In this document: positions 30,780-40,702 of the stretch, in pieces
Numbering within the stretch: the stretch's first letter is position 1
Layout of the letters: every line of letters starts with the position of its first letter
Assembly: GCF_943193135.1 (NCBI RefSeq)
Contig: NZ_CALPCZ010000010.1
Coordinates: 1 to 64,000 of the forward strand
Length of the DNA: 64,000 bases
DNA from: Odoribacter lunatus
Lineage (GTDB): Bacteria > Bacteroidota > Bacteroidia > Bacteroidales > Marinifilaceae
Direction: 5' to 3'
Position numbers and translations under genes: made by a program
The notes under the pieces: generated by a model
What the model was told of the DNA's origin: nothing
Databases searched by the model: none
What the model saw: only the letters and a program-made list of their open reading frames with translations

Positions 30780-31205
30780 ATGAAAAGAACACAATGGATG
30801 ATTTTTATGCTGTTATTGGCAGTTGCAGGTTGTAAGAATACACCTAAAGAGAAAACGGGGGTAACTCTTGTTAATCATAAATGGGAGTTGAAAACAATGA
30901 TGCAAGCGGATTCGGTTGTCAAAAGTCCGGAAAAGATGCCTACGTTATTTTTTACAGATTCTACGGCAGTTTACGGTTTTGCCGGATGTAACAATTTCTT
31001 CGGTGTTTATCATGTGGAAGAAGACGGGGGGATGATACTGACACCGGGAGGTGCGACAATGATGGCTTGTCCGGATTTGGTATTTGAAGATAGTTATCTT
31101 AAGTCCTTGAATCAGGTTGCACGGTACACAATACAGGGAGATGAATTGAAACTTACAGATACTGACGGTAAATTGACATTGATTTATGTTCCGGTGACGG
31201 AATAA
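30780..31205 (+). CDS. META/HslJ-domain lipoprotein
   Basis: 141 residues from ATG 30780; the upstream in-frame ATG at 30711 lies inside rimO and lacks a proper signal sequence. Lipobox VAGC at Cys18, then one META domain (about 33-138), recognised by HKWELKTM, the FTDSTAVYGFAGCNNFFGVY core and MMACPDLVFEDSYLKSLN. META-domain lipoproteins of the HslJ type are linked with envelope stress and antibiotic resistance in other Gram-negatives; the role here is unknown. It follows rimO by 37 bases and may share its transcript. Confidence 0.88.
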   Translation: MKRTQWMIFMLLLAVAGCKNTPKEKTGVTLVNHKWELKTMMQADSVVKSPEKMPTLFFTDSTAVYGFAGCNNFFGVYHVEEDGGMILTPGGATMMACPDLVFEDSYLKSLNQVARYTIQGDELKLTDTDGKLTLIYVPVTE

Positions 31206-31246
31206 GAGGTTGGAGGTAAGTAACGATATTTTGTAAATTTACAGTG

Positions 31247-31531
31247 ATGATTAGATTAAATGCTTTTTTTGAGTTAAGGGAGGATGTCAGAACGGAAGAA
31301 GCCGTGTTGCTTGGCAAAGAATTGGTGGAAAAGTCCCGCATGGATGAAGGAAATGTTGCATATGATTTGTTTCAAAGTACAATGAATCCACGTGTCATGA
31401 TGTTTTGTGAGACATGGACAGATGACGAGTGTTTGAAGAAGCATTCCAATGCGGAACATTTTACCCGTATTGTCCCGCAAATTGAATTATTGACAAGGAA
31501 TGGCTTGAAATTGGAACGCTTTGATTTTTGA
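31247..31531 (+). CDS. Antibiotic biosynthesis monooxygenase-like (ABM) protein
   Basis: 94 residues from ATG 31247; a GTG directly upstream at 31244 could also serve. The dimeric ferredoxin-like ABM fold is indicated by its size and by RLNAFFELR, a central YDLFQSTMNPRVMMFCETW and KKHSNAEHFTRIV, matching the YgiN-type quinol monooxygenase pattern (Y..........E.W.....H..S.H). Such proteins act on quinols or remain without known substrate. It is 41 bases after the META lipoprotein and 57 before the gyrB promoter. Confidence 0.85.
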   Translation: MIRLNAFFELREDVRTEEAVLLGKELVEKSRMDEGNVAYDLFQSTMNPRVMMFCETWTDDECLKKHSNAEHFTRIVPQIELLTRNGLKLERFDF

Positions 31532-31588
31532 TGGATACCGTTGTTCTTTTTTGCTTTATTTAATGTATTTTTTTCGAGAAAAAATGAT

Positions 31589-31596
31589 TATATTTG
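31589..31596 (+). promoter_or_regulatory. -7 box of gyrB
   Basis: TATATTTG, an exact TAnnTTTG match, with a T-rich -33 region at about 31566-31574. Predicted start near 31602, about 43 bases upstream of ATG 31645. Confidence 0.5.
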
Positions 31597-31617
31597 CGTG
31601 TTTGGTGAGATAAATGA

Positions 31618-33606
<1,989 letters not shown>

Positions 33607-33609
33607 GTT

Positions 33610-34173
33610 ATGAATGTTGCTGTATTTTGCGCTTCTTCAGAACGGGTGGAGCAAAAGTATTTCGAGGCAGCAAAGCAGTTGGGAGAAGGGATTGCTGCAT
33701 GTTCATGGGATTTGGTGTATGGAGGGACGAATTGCGGTTTGATGCGTTGTGTTGCAGAGGCTGCGTTGCAGGGAGGAAGGGAAGTAAGAGGTGTTATTCC
33801 GAGGTGCATAGCAGAAAGAGGTGTGACAATGCCTGGTTTAACGGAATTGATTGTTACCGAAAGTATGAAGGAACGCAAGCAGCTGATGCGGGATATGGCA
33901 GATGCTTTTGTTGTGTTGCCCGGTGGTTGGGGAACCTTGGAAGAGGTGACGGAGGTGATTACGTTGAAGAAGTTGGGAGAGCATCGCAAACCTATCGTAT
34001 TTGTTGATACAGACGGTTTCTATGAATTTTTATGGAAATTTACAGAATCGGCAATAAATAAAGGTTTTATATCCGATGTTTATCATGGCTTGTATGAAGT
34101 TGTAGATTCTGTGGATAAGGTGCTCAATTATATTCGCTGTTATAAAGCGAATATAATTGATTCAAAATATTAA
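33610..34173 (+). CDS. LOG-family (TIGR00730) nucleotide phosphoribohydrolase
   Basis: 187 residues. The lysine-decarboxylase-like Rossmann family is clear from VYGGTNCGLM and the signature PGGWGTLEEV, where the Arg and Glu of the active site surround the second motif (MKERKQLM upstream). LOG proteins cleave nucleoside 5'-monophosphates to a base and ribose 5-phosphate; plant and actinobacterial members make free cytokinins, whereas the natural substrate in Bacteroidota is not settled. Three bases separate it from gyrB. It converges on nusB with only eight bases between stop codons and no hairpin. Confidence 0.92.
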   Translation: MNVAVFCASSERVEQKYFEAAKQLGEGIAACSWDLVYGGTNCGLMRCVAEAALQGGREVRGVIPRCIAERGVTMPGLTELIVTESMKERKQLMRDMADAFVVLPGGWGTLEEVTEVITLKKLGEHRKPIVFVDTDGFYEFLWKFTESAINKGFISDVYHGLYEVVDSVDKVLNYIRCYKANIIDSKY

Positions 34174-34181
34174 GTCTGGAT

Positions 34182-35132
34182 TTATTTTTCCATTAATCCT
34201 CTGCCGCTTTTATTGAGTTGCCCATTTTCCTTTAAGAGAAGTACTATTTTGTCCAAGATTCCATTTATAAAAGAACTGCTTTTCGGAGAACTGTAGGCTT
34301 TGGATATTTCAATAAATTCATCTAATGTTACTTTGACTGGAATGGAAGGGAAGTACATTAGTTCCGAAATGGCTGCGGCCATAATTAATTTATCTATGTC
34401 GGAAATGCGTTCAACTTCCCAATTAACAGTGTATTTATTGATAATCTCCATGTCCTTTTCATAATCCAAGATGGTTTTACGCAAAAGTGTTTTGGCAAAT
34501 TCAGTGTCTTCTTCGCTATTGTAGATAGGATAGAAGATGTCACTATTCTCCGTTGTCGCAGCCTTGATTCCTTTTAATGTTTTATATACGATTCCGAATA
34601 CCAATTCAAAATCATCATTCCAAAAGATGCTTTTGTCTTCAAGTGTTTGAAAGAAGAAATCATTTTGGGTAATGATGTCAACGAATATTTTTATAACCAT
34701 TTTTTTGTGGTCGTCGAACGTCACACTCTCTTTGTGCATGTAGAGTTGATAGTATTGTGACGCCACTAATTCCTCGAATATTTTATTGACAACTTCCGGT
34801 GCATCATTCCACGAAAGCGGATGGTTTTGCAAGTAGTATTGATATTTTTTGTTTTTCTCTATAACAGGGAAAATAGGATTATCAATGAAACGTGTGTTAG
34901 GATGAAGATCTGCTTCAGAGGCGCAATGCCGGTTGCGCGCCATATCAATTTTTATGAATGCTTTCTGTCTGAGATTTATTAGCAGTAAAAATATTTGAAA
35001 ATATAAGTCTGTACTTTTCTCAATACTTTTTACTAATTCGCGTTCGATTTCCGCTTGTGATACGTCGCTTTTTTTGATGTAAGAGTAAAGCAGTTGTAAA
35101 ACTTTAATCCGAATTAATCTTCTGCTTGTCAT
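34182..35132 (-). CDS. nusB: Transcription antitermination factor NusB, long form
   Basis: 316 residues, about twice the usual NusB length. The C-terminal third (about 235-305) is the all-helical NusB core with ISDIDKLIMAAAISELMYFP and PVKVTLDEFIEISKAYSSPKSSSFINGILDKI; the N-terminal start RRLIRIKVLQLLYSY is the other half of the NusB fold, and a long helical insertion lies between. This extended form is typical of Bacteroidota. NusB binds boxA RNA with NusE to support antitermination on rRNA operons. Confidence 0.92.
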   Translation of the reverse strand: MTSRRLIRIKVLQLLYSYIKKSDVSQAEIERELVKSIEKSTDLYFQIFLLLINLRQKAFIKIDMARNRHCASEADLHPNTRFIDNPIFPVIEKNKKYQYYLQNHPLSWNDAPEVVNKIFEELVASQYYQLYMHKESVTFDDHKKMVIKIFVDIITQNDFFFQTLEDKSIFWNDDFELVFGIVYKTLKGIKAATTENSDIFYPIYNSEEDTEFAKTLLRKTILDYEKDMEIINKYTVNWEVERISDIDKLIMAAAISELMYFPSIPVKVTLDEFIEISKAYSSPKSSSFINGILDKIVLLLKENGQLNKSGRGLMEK

Positions 35133-35162
35133 TTCTGTGAAGAACTATAATTTTTAACGGTG

Positions 35163-35170
35163 CAAAAGTA
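35163..35170 (-). promoter_or_regulatory. -7 box of nusB
   Basis: Minus-strand TACTTTTG matches TAnnTTTG, 30 bases upstream of the nusB start, with a T-rich -33 area beyond it. Confidence 0.5.
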
Positions 35171-35259
35171 GAAAAAAAATGAAAAAAATAGCAGGTCGCG
35201 AATATAGTTTTATTAAGAATTTTAGGTAAAACTTCAATGAGCATATTAGGAGAAAAGCG

Positions 35260-35267
35260 TATATTTG
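35260..35267 (+). promoter_or_regulatory. -7 box of the DUF4835-recN-dnaB run
   Basis: TATATTTG, 20 bases before ATG 35288. It lies after the upstream in-frame ATG at 35237 and so selects the downstream start. Confidence 0.55.
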
Positions 35268-35287
35268 TAGACTTTAAACGTTTATAT

Positions 35288-36196
35288 ATGAAGAAGTGGA
35301 TTTTCGTTTGTTGTATATGGTGCGGGATGTCGTGCGTCTGCGGGGCTCAGGAGTTGCGTTGTAATATTTCGGTTTCGACTCAGAAGATACAAGGGACGAA
35401 TCGTGACATGTTTACGAATATGCAGCGGGATATGTATGAGTTTATGAATAACCGGCGTTGGTCTTCCAATGTTTTTTCTTATGATGAGAGAATTGAGGCG
35501 AGCCTGTTATTTACCTTGGAGGAACAAATCGGAGGAGATGAGTTTAAAGGTTCTTTGCAGGTGAGGGTTAGCCGCCCGGTTTATAATTCCTCGTACAATA
35601 CTGTTTTATTGAATTTTAAAGATAATGATATTGATTTTAAGTACCGGGAGTTTGAGTCGCTGGAGTTTAATGAGTCCGGGCAAAATACCGAATTGGTTAA
35701 TTTATTGGCGTATTATGCTTATATAATATTAGGGTTGGATTATGACAGTTTTTCTCTGGTTGGTGGCAATGAGTTTTTTAATAAGGCGGAAAATATTGTC
35801 GCACAATGCCAAAATGCCAGGGAAAGCGGTTGGAAGTCCTTTGAGGGCCGCAGGAATCGTTATTGGTTGATAAATAATTTGCAGGACAGGAGTTATGCTT
35901 CTGTACGGGAGTGTATTTACAGGTATCATCGGTTGGGATTGGATGTTATGGCTGATAATGTGAATGATGGGCGTCTGGAGTTATTAACGGCGTTGGAATT
36001 GTTGCAGAAGGCACACAGAAGCAAGCCTAATTCATATATTATGCAGGTGTTTTTTGATGCGAAGTCGGATGAGATAGTAAATATTTTCAAACCGGCTTTT
36101 GCCGATGAGCGGAAACGGGTGTACAATATCGTGTCGGAAGTAAATCCGGCGAATATGTCGAAATATTCGGTTCTCCTTGAAAATAAAACGAATTAA
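35288..36196 (+). CDS. Exported DUF4835 protein
   Basis: 302 residues from ATG 35288, chosen because the -7 box lies between it and an earlier ATG at 35237. A signal peptide (to about CGAQ) is followed by the DUF4835 body: ELRCNISVSTQKIQGTN, a beta-rich region, then NLLAYYAYIILGLDYDSFS and the helical C-terminal part. The family is found in Bacteroidota directly before recN, as here (five bases), commonly also after coaBC, which is not present. Its function is unknown; an envelope role is implied by the signal peptide. Confidence 0.92.
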   Translation: MKKWIFVCCIWCGMSCVCGAQELRCNISVSTQKIQGTNRDMFTNMQRDMYEFMNNRRWSSNVFSYDERIEASLLFTLEEQIGGDEFKGSLQVRVSRPVYNSSYNTVLLNFKDNDIDFKYREFESLEFNESGQNTELVNLLAYYAYIILGLDYDSFSLVGGNEFFNKAENIVAQCQNARESGWKSFEGRRNRYWLINNLQDRSYASVRECIYRYHRLGLDVMADNVNDGRLELLTALELLQKAHRSKPNSYIMQVFFDAKSDEIVNIFKPAFADERKRVYNIVSEVNPANMSKYSVLLENKTN

Positions 36197-36201
36197 AGGG
36201 T

Positions 36202-37857
36202 ATGATAGAGAATATAAGTGTACGTAATTATGCGTTGATAGATAAGACGGATATTGTCTTGGAAAAAGGATTTACCGTGATTACCGGAGAGACCGGTGCA
36301 GGTAAGTCAATTCTTTTGGGGGCAATCGGTCTGACATTGGGGCAAAGGGCGGATGTATCGGTTTTATTGGATAAAGATAAAAAGTGTGTGGTGGAAATTA
36401 CATACAATGTAAAAGAGTATGCTTTGGAGGGGTGGTTCGAGCAGAATGAATTGGATTATACCGAGAGTGTAATTGTACGTAGAGAGATTGCTGCCGATGG
36501 AAAGTCTCGTGGTTTTATAAATGATACACCGGTTAATAACAAGTTGTTGAAGGAGTTCGGTAGTTTTCTGATAGATATTCATTCGCAGCATCAGTCTTTG
36601 TTGTTGGGACGTCCCGAATACCAAATTGATATGCTTGACGCTTTTTGCGGGAATAAGGAATATTTGGAAGTTTATCAAGAAAAATTCAATAGAAGGAAAC
36701 AGTGTTTAACGGAATTGGCGTTTTTAAAAGAAGCTGCACTGACTGCCGATAAAGAGAAAGATTATTTGAGTTTTCAATTAGCCCAGTTGGATGAAGCCCA
36801 GTTGAAAAAAGGGGAACAGGAAGAGTTGGAAGAAGAGTTGTCGCTGCTTTCCCATGCTGAAACGATAAAATCTGTTTTGGGGCGTATGACTTATGATTTG
36901 AGGGATACGGAGCTGGCGGTGATAACGGTGTTGAAGAATAGTAAGAATAGTTTGGCAGCTTTAAAAGAGAATGTAAAGGATGTGCACAGTTATGAGAAGC
37001 GTCTGGAAAGTGTGATTATTGAATTGAAGGATTTGGCGGAGGAGGCAGAGCATAAAGCAGAGGATGTGGAGTATAATCCTCGGCGGATTGAGGCTATTCA
37101 AGAGCGATTGAATGTGATTTATGAGCTAACGCTAAAATACAAGGTGGAGGGTGTAGAAGAGTTGTTGCAAGTGCGGGAAGATATCGTTGGAAAGTTGGAT
37201 GGTATACAGGGATATTCCGATAAGATAAAATTATTGGAAGAGGAGTTAAGCGGGTTGGAGAGAGAAATGAGCATGTTGGCAGATAAAATTCATGATTTAA
37301 GAGTTTGTTGCAGACAACAGCTTTGTGATTGTATGAAATCGATGTTGGTTGATTTGGGAGTTCGTCATGCCGAGTTTGTTGTTTCCATTGAGGATACAGG
37401 AGAATATACGTTTACCGGCAAGGATGACGTGAAGTTTTTGTTTGCAGCTAATAAAAATCAGCAACCCGGAGAGATTTCAAAGGTGGCTTCGGGAGGAGAA
37501 ATTTCCCGTGTAATGTTGTCTTTGAAGTATATTTTATCCCGCACCAAACATTTACCGGTAATTATTCTGGATGAGATTGATACCGGATTATCCGGAGAGG
37601 TTGCTCACCGTATGGCACAGATGATGCGGGAAATGGCTTCCCGAATGCAGGTTGTAAGTATTTCCCATTTACCACAGATTGCCGCAGCCGGAGGATGTCA
37701 TCTGAAAGTATATAAAGAGGATGATTTGCATCATACGATTTCGCGAATAAAGAAATTGGATGATGAAGAGCGGATTAAGGAAATTGCTGGTATGATTAGC
37801 GGAAGTGAGATTACGACTTCTGCTGTTGAAACTGCAAAGAATTTATTAGGATTGTAA
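36202..37857 (+). CDS. recN: DNA repair protein RecN
   Basis: 551 residues, an SMC-like ATPase that helps double-strand break repair. The N-terminal Walker A GETGAGKS is at about residues 29-36, a pair of coiled-coil arms fills about 150-350, and the C-terminal half carries the ABC signature ASGGEISRVML and the Walker B VIILDEIDTGLSG followed by ISHLPQIAA. Full length and intact. It sits between DUF4835 (5 bases) and dnaB (15 bases) in one run. Confidence 0.96.
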   Translation: MIENISVRNYALIDKTDIVLEKGFTVITGETGAGKSILLGAIGLTLGQRADVSVLLDKDKKCVVEITYNVKEYALEGWFEQNELDYTESVIVRREIAADGKSRGFINDTPVNNKLLKEFGSFLIDIHSQHQSLLLGRPEYQIDMLDAFCGNKEYLEVYQEKFNRRKQCLTELAFLKEAALTADKEKDYLSFQLAQLDEAQLKKGEQEELEEELSLLSHAETIKSVLGRMTYDLRDTELAVITVLKNSKNSLAALKENVKDVHSYEKRLESVIIELKDLAEEAEHKAEDVEYNPRRIEAIQERLNVIYELTLKYKVEGVEELLQVREDIVGKLDGIQGYSDKIKLLEEELSGLEREMSMLADKIHDLRVCCRQQLCDCMKSMLVDLGVRHAEFVVSIEDTGEYTFTGKDDVKFLFAANKNQQPGEISKVASGGEISRVMLSLKYILSRTKHLPVIILDEIDTGLSGEVAHRMAQMMREMASRMQVVSISHLPQIAAAGGCHLKVYKEDDLHHTISRIKKLDDEERIKEIAGMISGSEITTSAVETAKNLLGL

Positions 37858-37872
37858 CAGGAGTTATCATTT

Positions 37873-39423
37873 ATGGCGAAGAAGACAGAGTATAATAAAG
37901 TTGCCCGCAGGGATGTGTCATCAGAATACGGTAAGCTTCCTCCTCAGGCAGTAGATTTGGAAGAAGCTGTGTTGGGTGCGTTGATGTTGGAAAAAGATGC
38001 ATTTGCGATTGTAGGTGATTTGCTAAAACCGGAGTGTTTTTACAAAGATGCGCATCAGCGGATTTTTAAAGCGATTCATCAATTGTTTATCAGTGATGAT
38101 CCGGTTGATTTGCTGACTGTGAGTGAAAAGTTGAAATCTACCGGAGAACTTGAGCAAGTCGGAGGGTATTATTATCTGTCACAATTGACTTCGCGGGTGG
38201 CTTCCGCTGCTCATATAGAGTTTCATGCCAAGATTATCGTACAGAAATATATTCAGCGGCAATTGATAGGTGCCTGTACTGAGTTACAAGAAATGGCTTA
38301 TGATGAAGCGACGGATGTGGCAGATTTAGTGGATAATGCCCAAAAATTGGTATTTGATATTGCCGATGGGAATATCCGTAAGGATACCATGGAGATTGCT
38401 CCGGTGATAGAGGAGGCTATTCGAGGAATTGAGGCTGCCGGAAAACGTCCGGATGGGATTAGTGGTATACCTTCAGGTTATACGGCGTTGGATGAAGTAA
38501 CCTCGGGATGGCAAAAGTCAGATCTGGTCATTGTTGCAGCTCGTCCAGCCATGGGGAAAACGGCTTTTGTACTTTCTATGGCAAGGAATATGGCTGTAGA
38601 TTTTCAACAGCCGATTGCTTTATTTTCTTTGGAAATGTCTTCTGTACAATTGGTTAATCGTTTGATTGCAAGTGAGACGGGATTGGGTTCGGAGAAAATT
38701 AAGAATGGACGTTTAACAGAAGACGAGTGGATACATCTGCATAGTAAAATCAAGTCTTTGATTAGTGCACCGATTTATGTAGATGATACGCCGGCGTTAT
38801 CTATTTTTGAATTACGGGCGAAGTGTCGTCGTTTGAAACAGAAACATGATATAAAGGTCGTTATCATAGACTATTTGCAACTGATGACGGCAGGGGCCGA
38901 TATGCGGGGAAACCGGGAGCAGGAGGTGAGTTTGATTTCCCGTCAATTGAAGATTATTGCAAAAGAATTGAATATACCTGTTATAGCATTGTCTCAGTTG
39001 AATCGTGGTGTGGAATTGAGGACTGGGGATGCCAAGAAACCGATGTTGTCGGATTTGCGTGAATCAGGTGCCATCGAGCAGGATGCCGATATGGTGTTGT
39101 TTATTCACCGTCCTGAAAAATACGGTATAATGACTGATGCACAAGGAATGAGTTTAAAGGGGATTGCCGATATTATTATTGCCAAGCATCGTAATGGTGC
39201 GGTTGGGGAAATACAATTGCGCTTTATCAGCGAATTGACTCGTTTTTGTGATTTAGAGAGTATATCACCTTTCCATTCCGATAGTTCTACCGGGGAATTG
39301 GTAACACAGACATTCAGTTCTAAGTTGAATGATGATCCGGTACCGGCGTTGGATTCTGGTTTTGATGAATCAACAAGGACATTTGATAGTAAAGTGAATT
39401 TGAGCAATGAAGCTCCATTTTAA
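37873..39423 (+). CDS. dnaB: Replicative DNA helicase DnaB
   Basis: 516 residues. N-terminal helical domain (about 20-165, starting PPQAVDLEEAVLGALM), linker, then the RecA-like helicase domain with Walker A ARPAMGKTAF, Walker B VVIIDYLQLM, and the arginine-finger region SLISRQLKIIAKELNIPVI. The C terminus has a long acidic tail after residue 465 that is not conserved in classic DnaB. No intein is present. It follows recN by 15 bases. Confidence 0.96.
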   Translation: MAKKTEYNKVARRDVSSEYGKLPPQAVDLEEAVLGALMLEKDAFAIVGDLLKPECFYKDAHQRIFKAIHQLFISDDPVDLLTVSEKLKSTGELEQVGGYYYLSQLTSRVASAAHIEFHAKIIVQKYIQRQLIGACTELQEMAYDEATDVADLVDNAQKLVFDIADGNIRKDTMEIAPVIEEAIRGIEAAGKRPDGISGIPSGYTALDEVTSGWQKSDLVIVAARPAMGKTAFVLSMARNMAVDFQQPIALFSLEMSSVQLVNRLIASETGLGSEKIKNGRLTEDEWIHLHSKIKSLISAPIYVDDTPALSIFELRAKCRRLKQKHDIKVVIIDYLQLMTAGADMRGNREQEVSLISRQLKIIAKELNIPVIALSQLNRGVELRTGDAKKPMLSDLRESGAIEQDADMVLFIHRPEKYGIMTDAQGMSLKGIADIIIAKHRNGAVGEIQLRFISELTRFCDLESISPFHSDSSTGELVTQTFSSKLNDDPVPALDSGFDESTRTFDSKVNLSNEAPF

Positions 39424-39446
39424 GTTTAAAAGATAGGAGAAATGTT

Positions 39447-40700
39447 ATGAAGCTTTGGTTTTGGTTGATATTGATGTTAGTATGGGAAGGAATGAAGGCG
39501 AATCATATTTTAATTCCAATGGATGAAATTCAGACAAATCATCTAAAGGCGTATGGTATAGCTTATCATTCCTTGAAAAACGGATATGAGATACAGTGGT
39601 TGATTAATTATCGAGGAGGGAGTTTTGTTTTGCCTTTTACTGCGGAAACGCGGACGGATTGTTTATTGAAAGGTGTCGCTTTTGAAACGATACCCGGAAG
39701 CCGTTTGAATAGTATATTGGCAGAAATTTCTTCACCGGAGGTAAATGCTGATGCAATAAAGCTTGAGAAGGCACCTAAGATTGCCGTTTATTCCCCCAAG
39801 GAGAAGAAGCCGTGGGATGATGCCGTAACATTGGCCTTGACTTATGCTGAAATCCCGTATGACGTGGTATATGACCGAGAAGTGTTAGATGGGAAATTGA
39901 AAGAGTATGATTGGCTACATTTGCACCATGAGGATTTTACTGGACAGTTAGGAAAATTTTATCGGAATTATAGGCATTTGGATTGGTATAAAGAAGAAGA
40001 AAAAGTAAATATGGAAACAGCCAAGTTATATGGTTATTCCAAAATTTCTGAATTAAAAAAGGCCGTAGTGCGTAAGATACATGATTATGTAGAGGCTGGC
40101 GGTTTTATGTTTGCCATGTGTTCGGCTACAGATACGTATGATATTGCTTTGGCTGCCATGAATGTTGATATTTGTTCTTCCGTATTTGATGGAGACCCCG
40201 CAGATCCGGAAGCTCAGGCAAAGCTGGATTTTTCCAAGACGTTTGCTTTTCAAAATTTCACACTTGAAATGAATCCGAATGTTTATGAATATTCGGATAT
40301 TGATGTTACGGATAGCCGTAAAATTCCGGAACGGGAAGATTATTTTGTGTTGTTTGAATTTTCAGCCAAATGGGATCCTGTGCCGACGATGTTGTGCCAA
40401 AATCATGAGAATGTTATTAAAGGTTTTATGGGACAAACAACGGCTTTTAAAAAGGATTTGATTAAGTCGAGTGTGTTGATTATGGGAGAAAATAAGGCTG
40501 CCAATGAAGCACGGTATATTCATGGTGAGTGTGGTAAAGGCACATGGACATTTTATGGCGGACATGATCCGGAGGATTATCAGCATTTAGTGGGAGATCC
40601 TGTGACGGAATTGGATTTGCACAAGCAGTCCCCAGGGTATAGGTTGATTTTAAATAATGTATTGTTTCCGGCTGCCAAAAAGAAGCAGCATAAGACTTAA
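39447..40700 (+). CDS. Exported GATase-like protein (often labelled asparagine synthetase B)
   Basis: 417 residues with a signal-like N terminus (MKLWFWLILMLVWEGMKA). I recognise the family as a conserved Bacteroidota protein that databases label asparagine synthetase B, but it lacks the N-terminal Cys nucleophile and the ATP pyrophosphatase SGGxDS motif of that enzyme. The middle (about 110-250) resembles a class I glutamine-amidotransferase or ThuA-like fold: AVYSPKEKKPW, DWLHLHHEDF, GGFMFAMCSATDTYDIAL, with Cys at the nucleophile-elbow position, and later TWTFYGGHDPEDYQH. Function unknown. It lies between dnaB (23 bases) and the phosphotransferase gene (2 bases). Confidence 0.7.
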   Translation: MKLWFWLILMLVWEGMKANHILIPMDEIQTNHLKAYGIAYHSLKNGYEIQWLINYRGGSFVLPFTAETRTDCLLKGVAFETIPGSRLNSILAEISSPEVNADAIKLEKAPKIAVYSPKEKKPWDDAVTLALTYAEIPYDVVYDREVLDGKLKEYDWLHLHHEDFTGQLGKFYRNYRHLDWYKEEEKVNMETAKLYGYSKISELKKAVVRKIHDYVEAGGFMFAMCSATDTYDIALAAMNVDICSSVFDGDPADPEAQAKLDFSKTFAFQNFTLEMNPNVYEYSDIDVTDSRKIPEREDYFVLFEFSAKWDPVPTMLCQNHENVIKGFMGQTTAFKKDLIKSSVLIMGENKAANEARYIHGECGKGTWTFYGGHDPEDYQHLVGDPVTELDLHKQSPGYRLILNNVLFPAAKKKQHKT

Positions 40701-40702
40701 GT

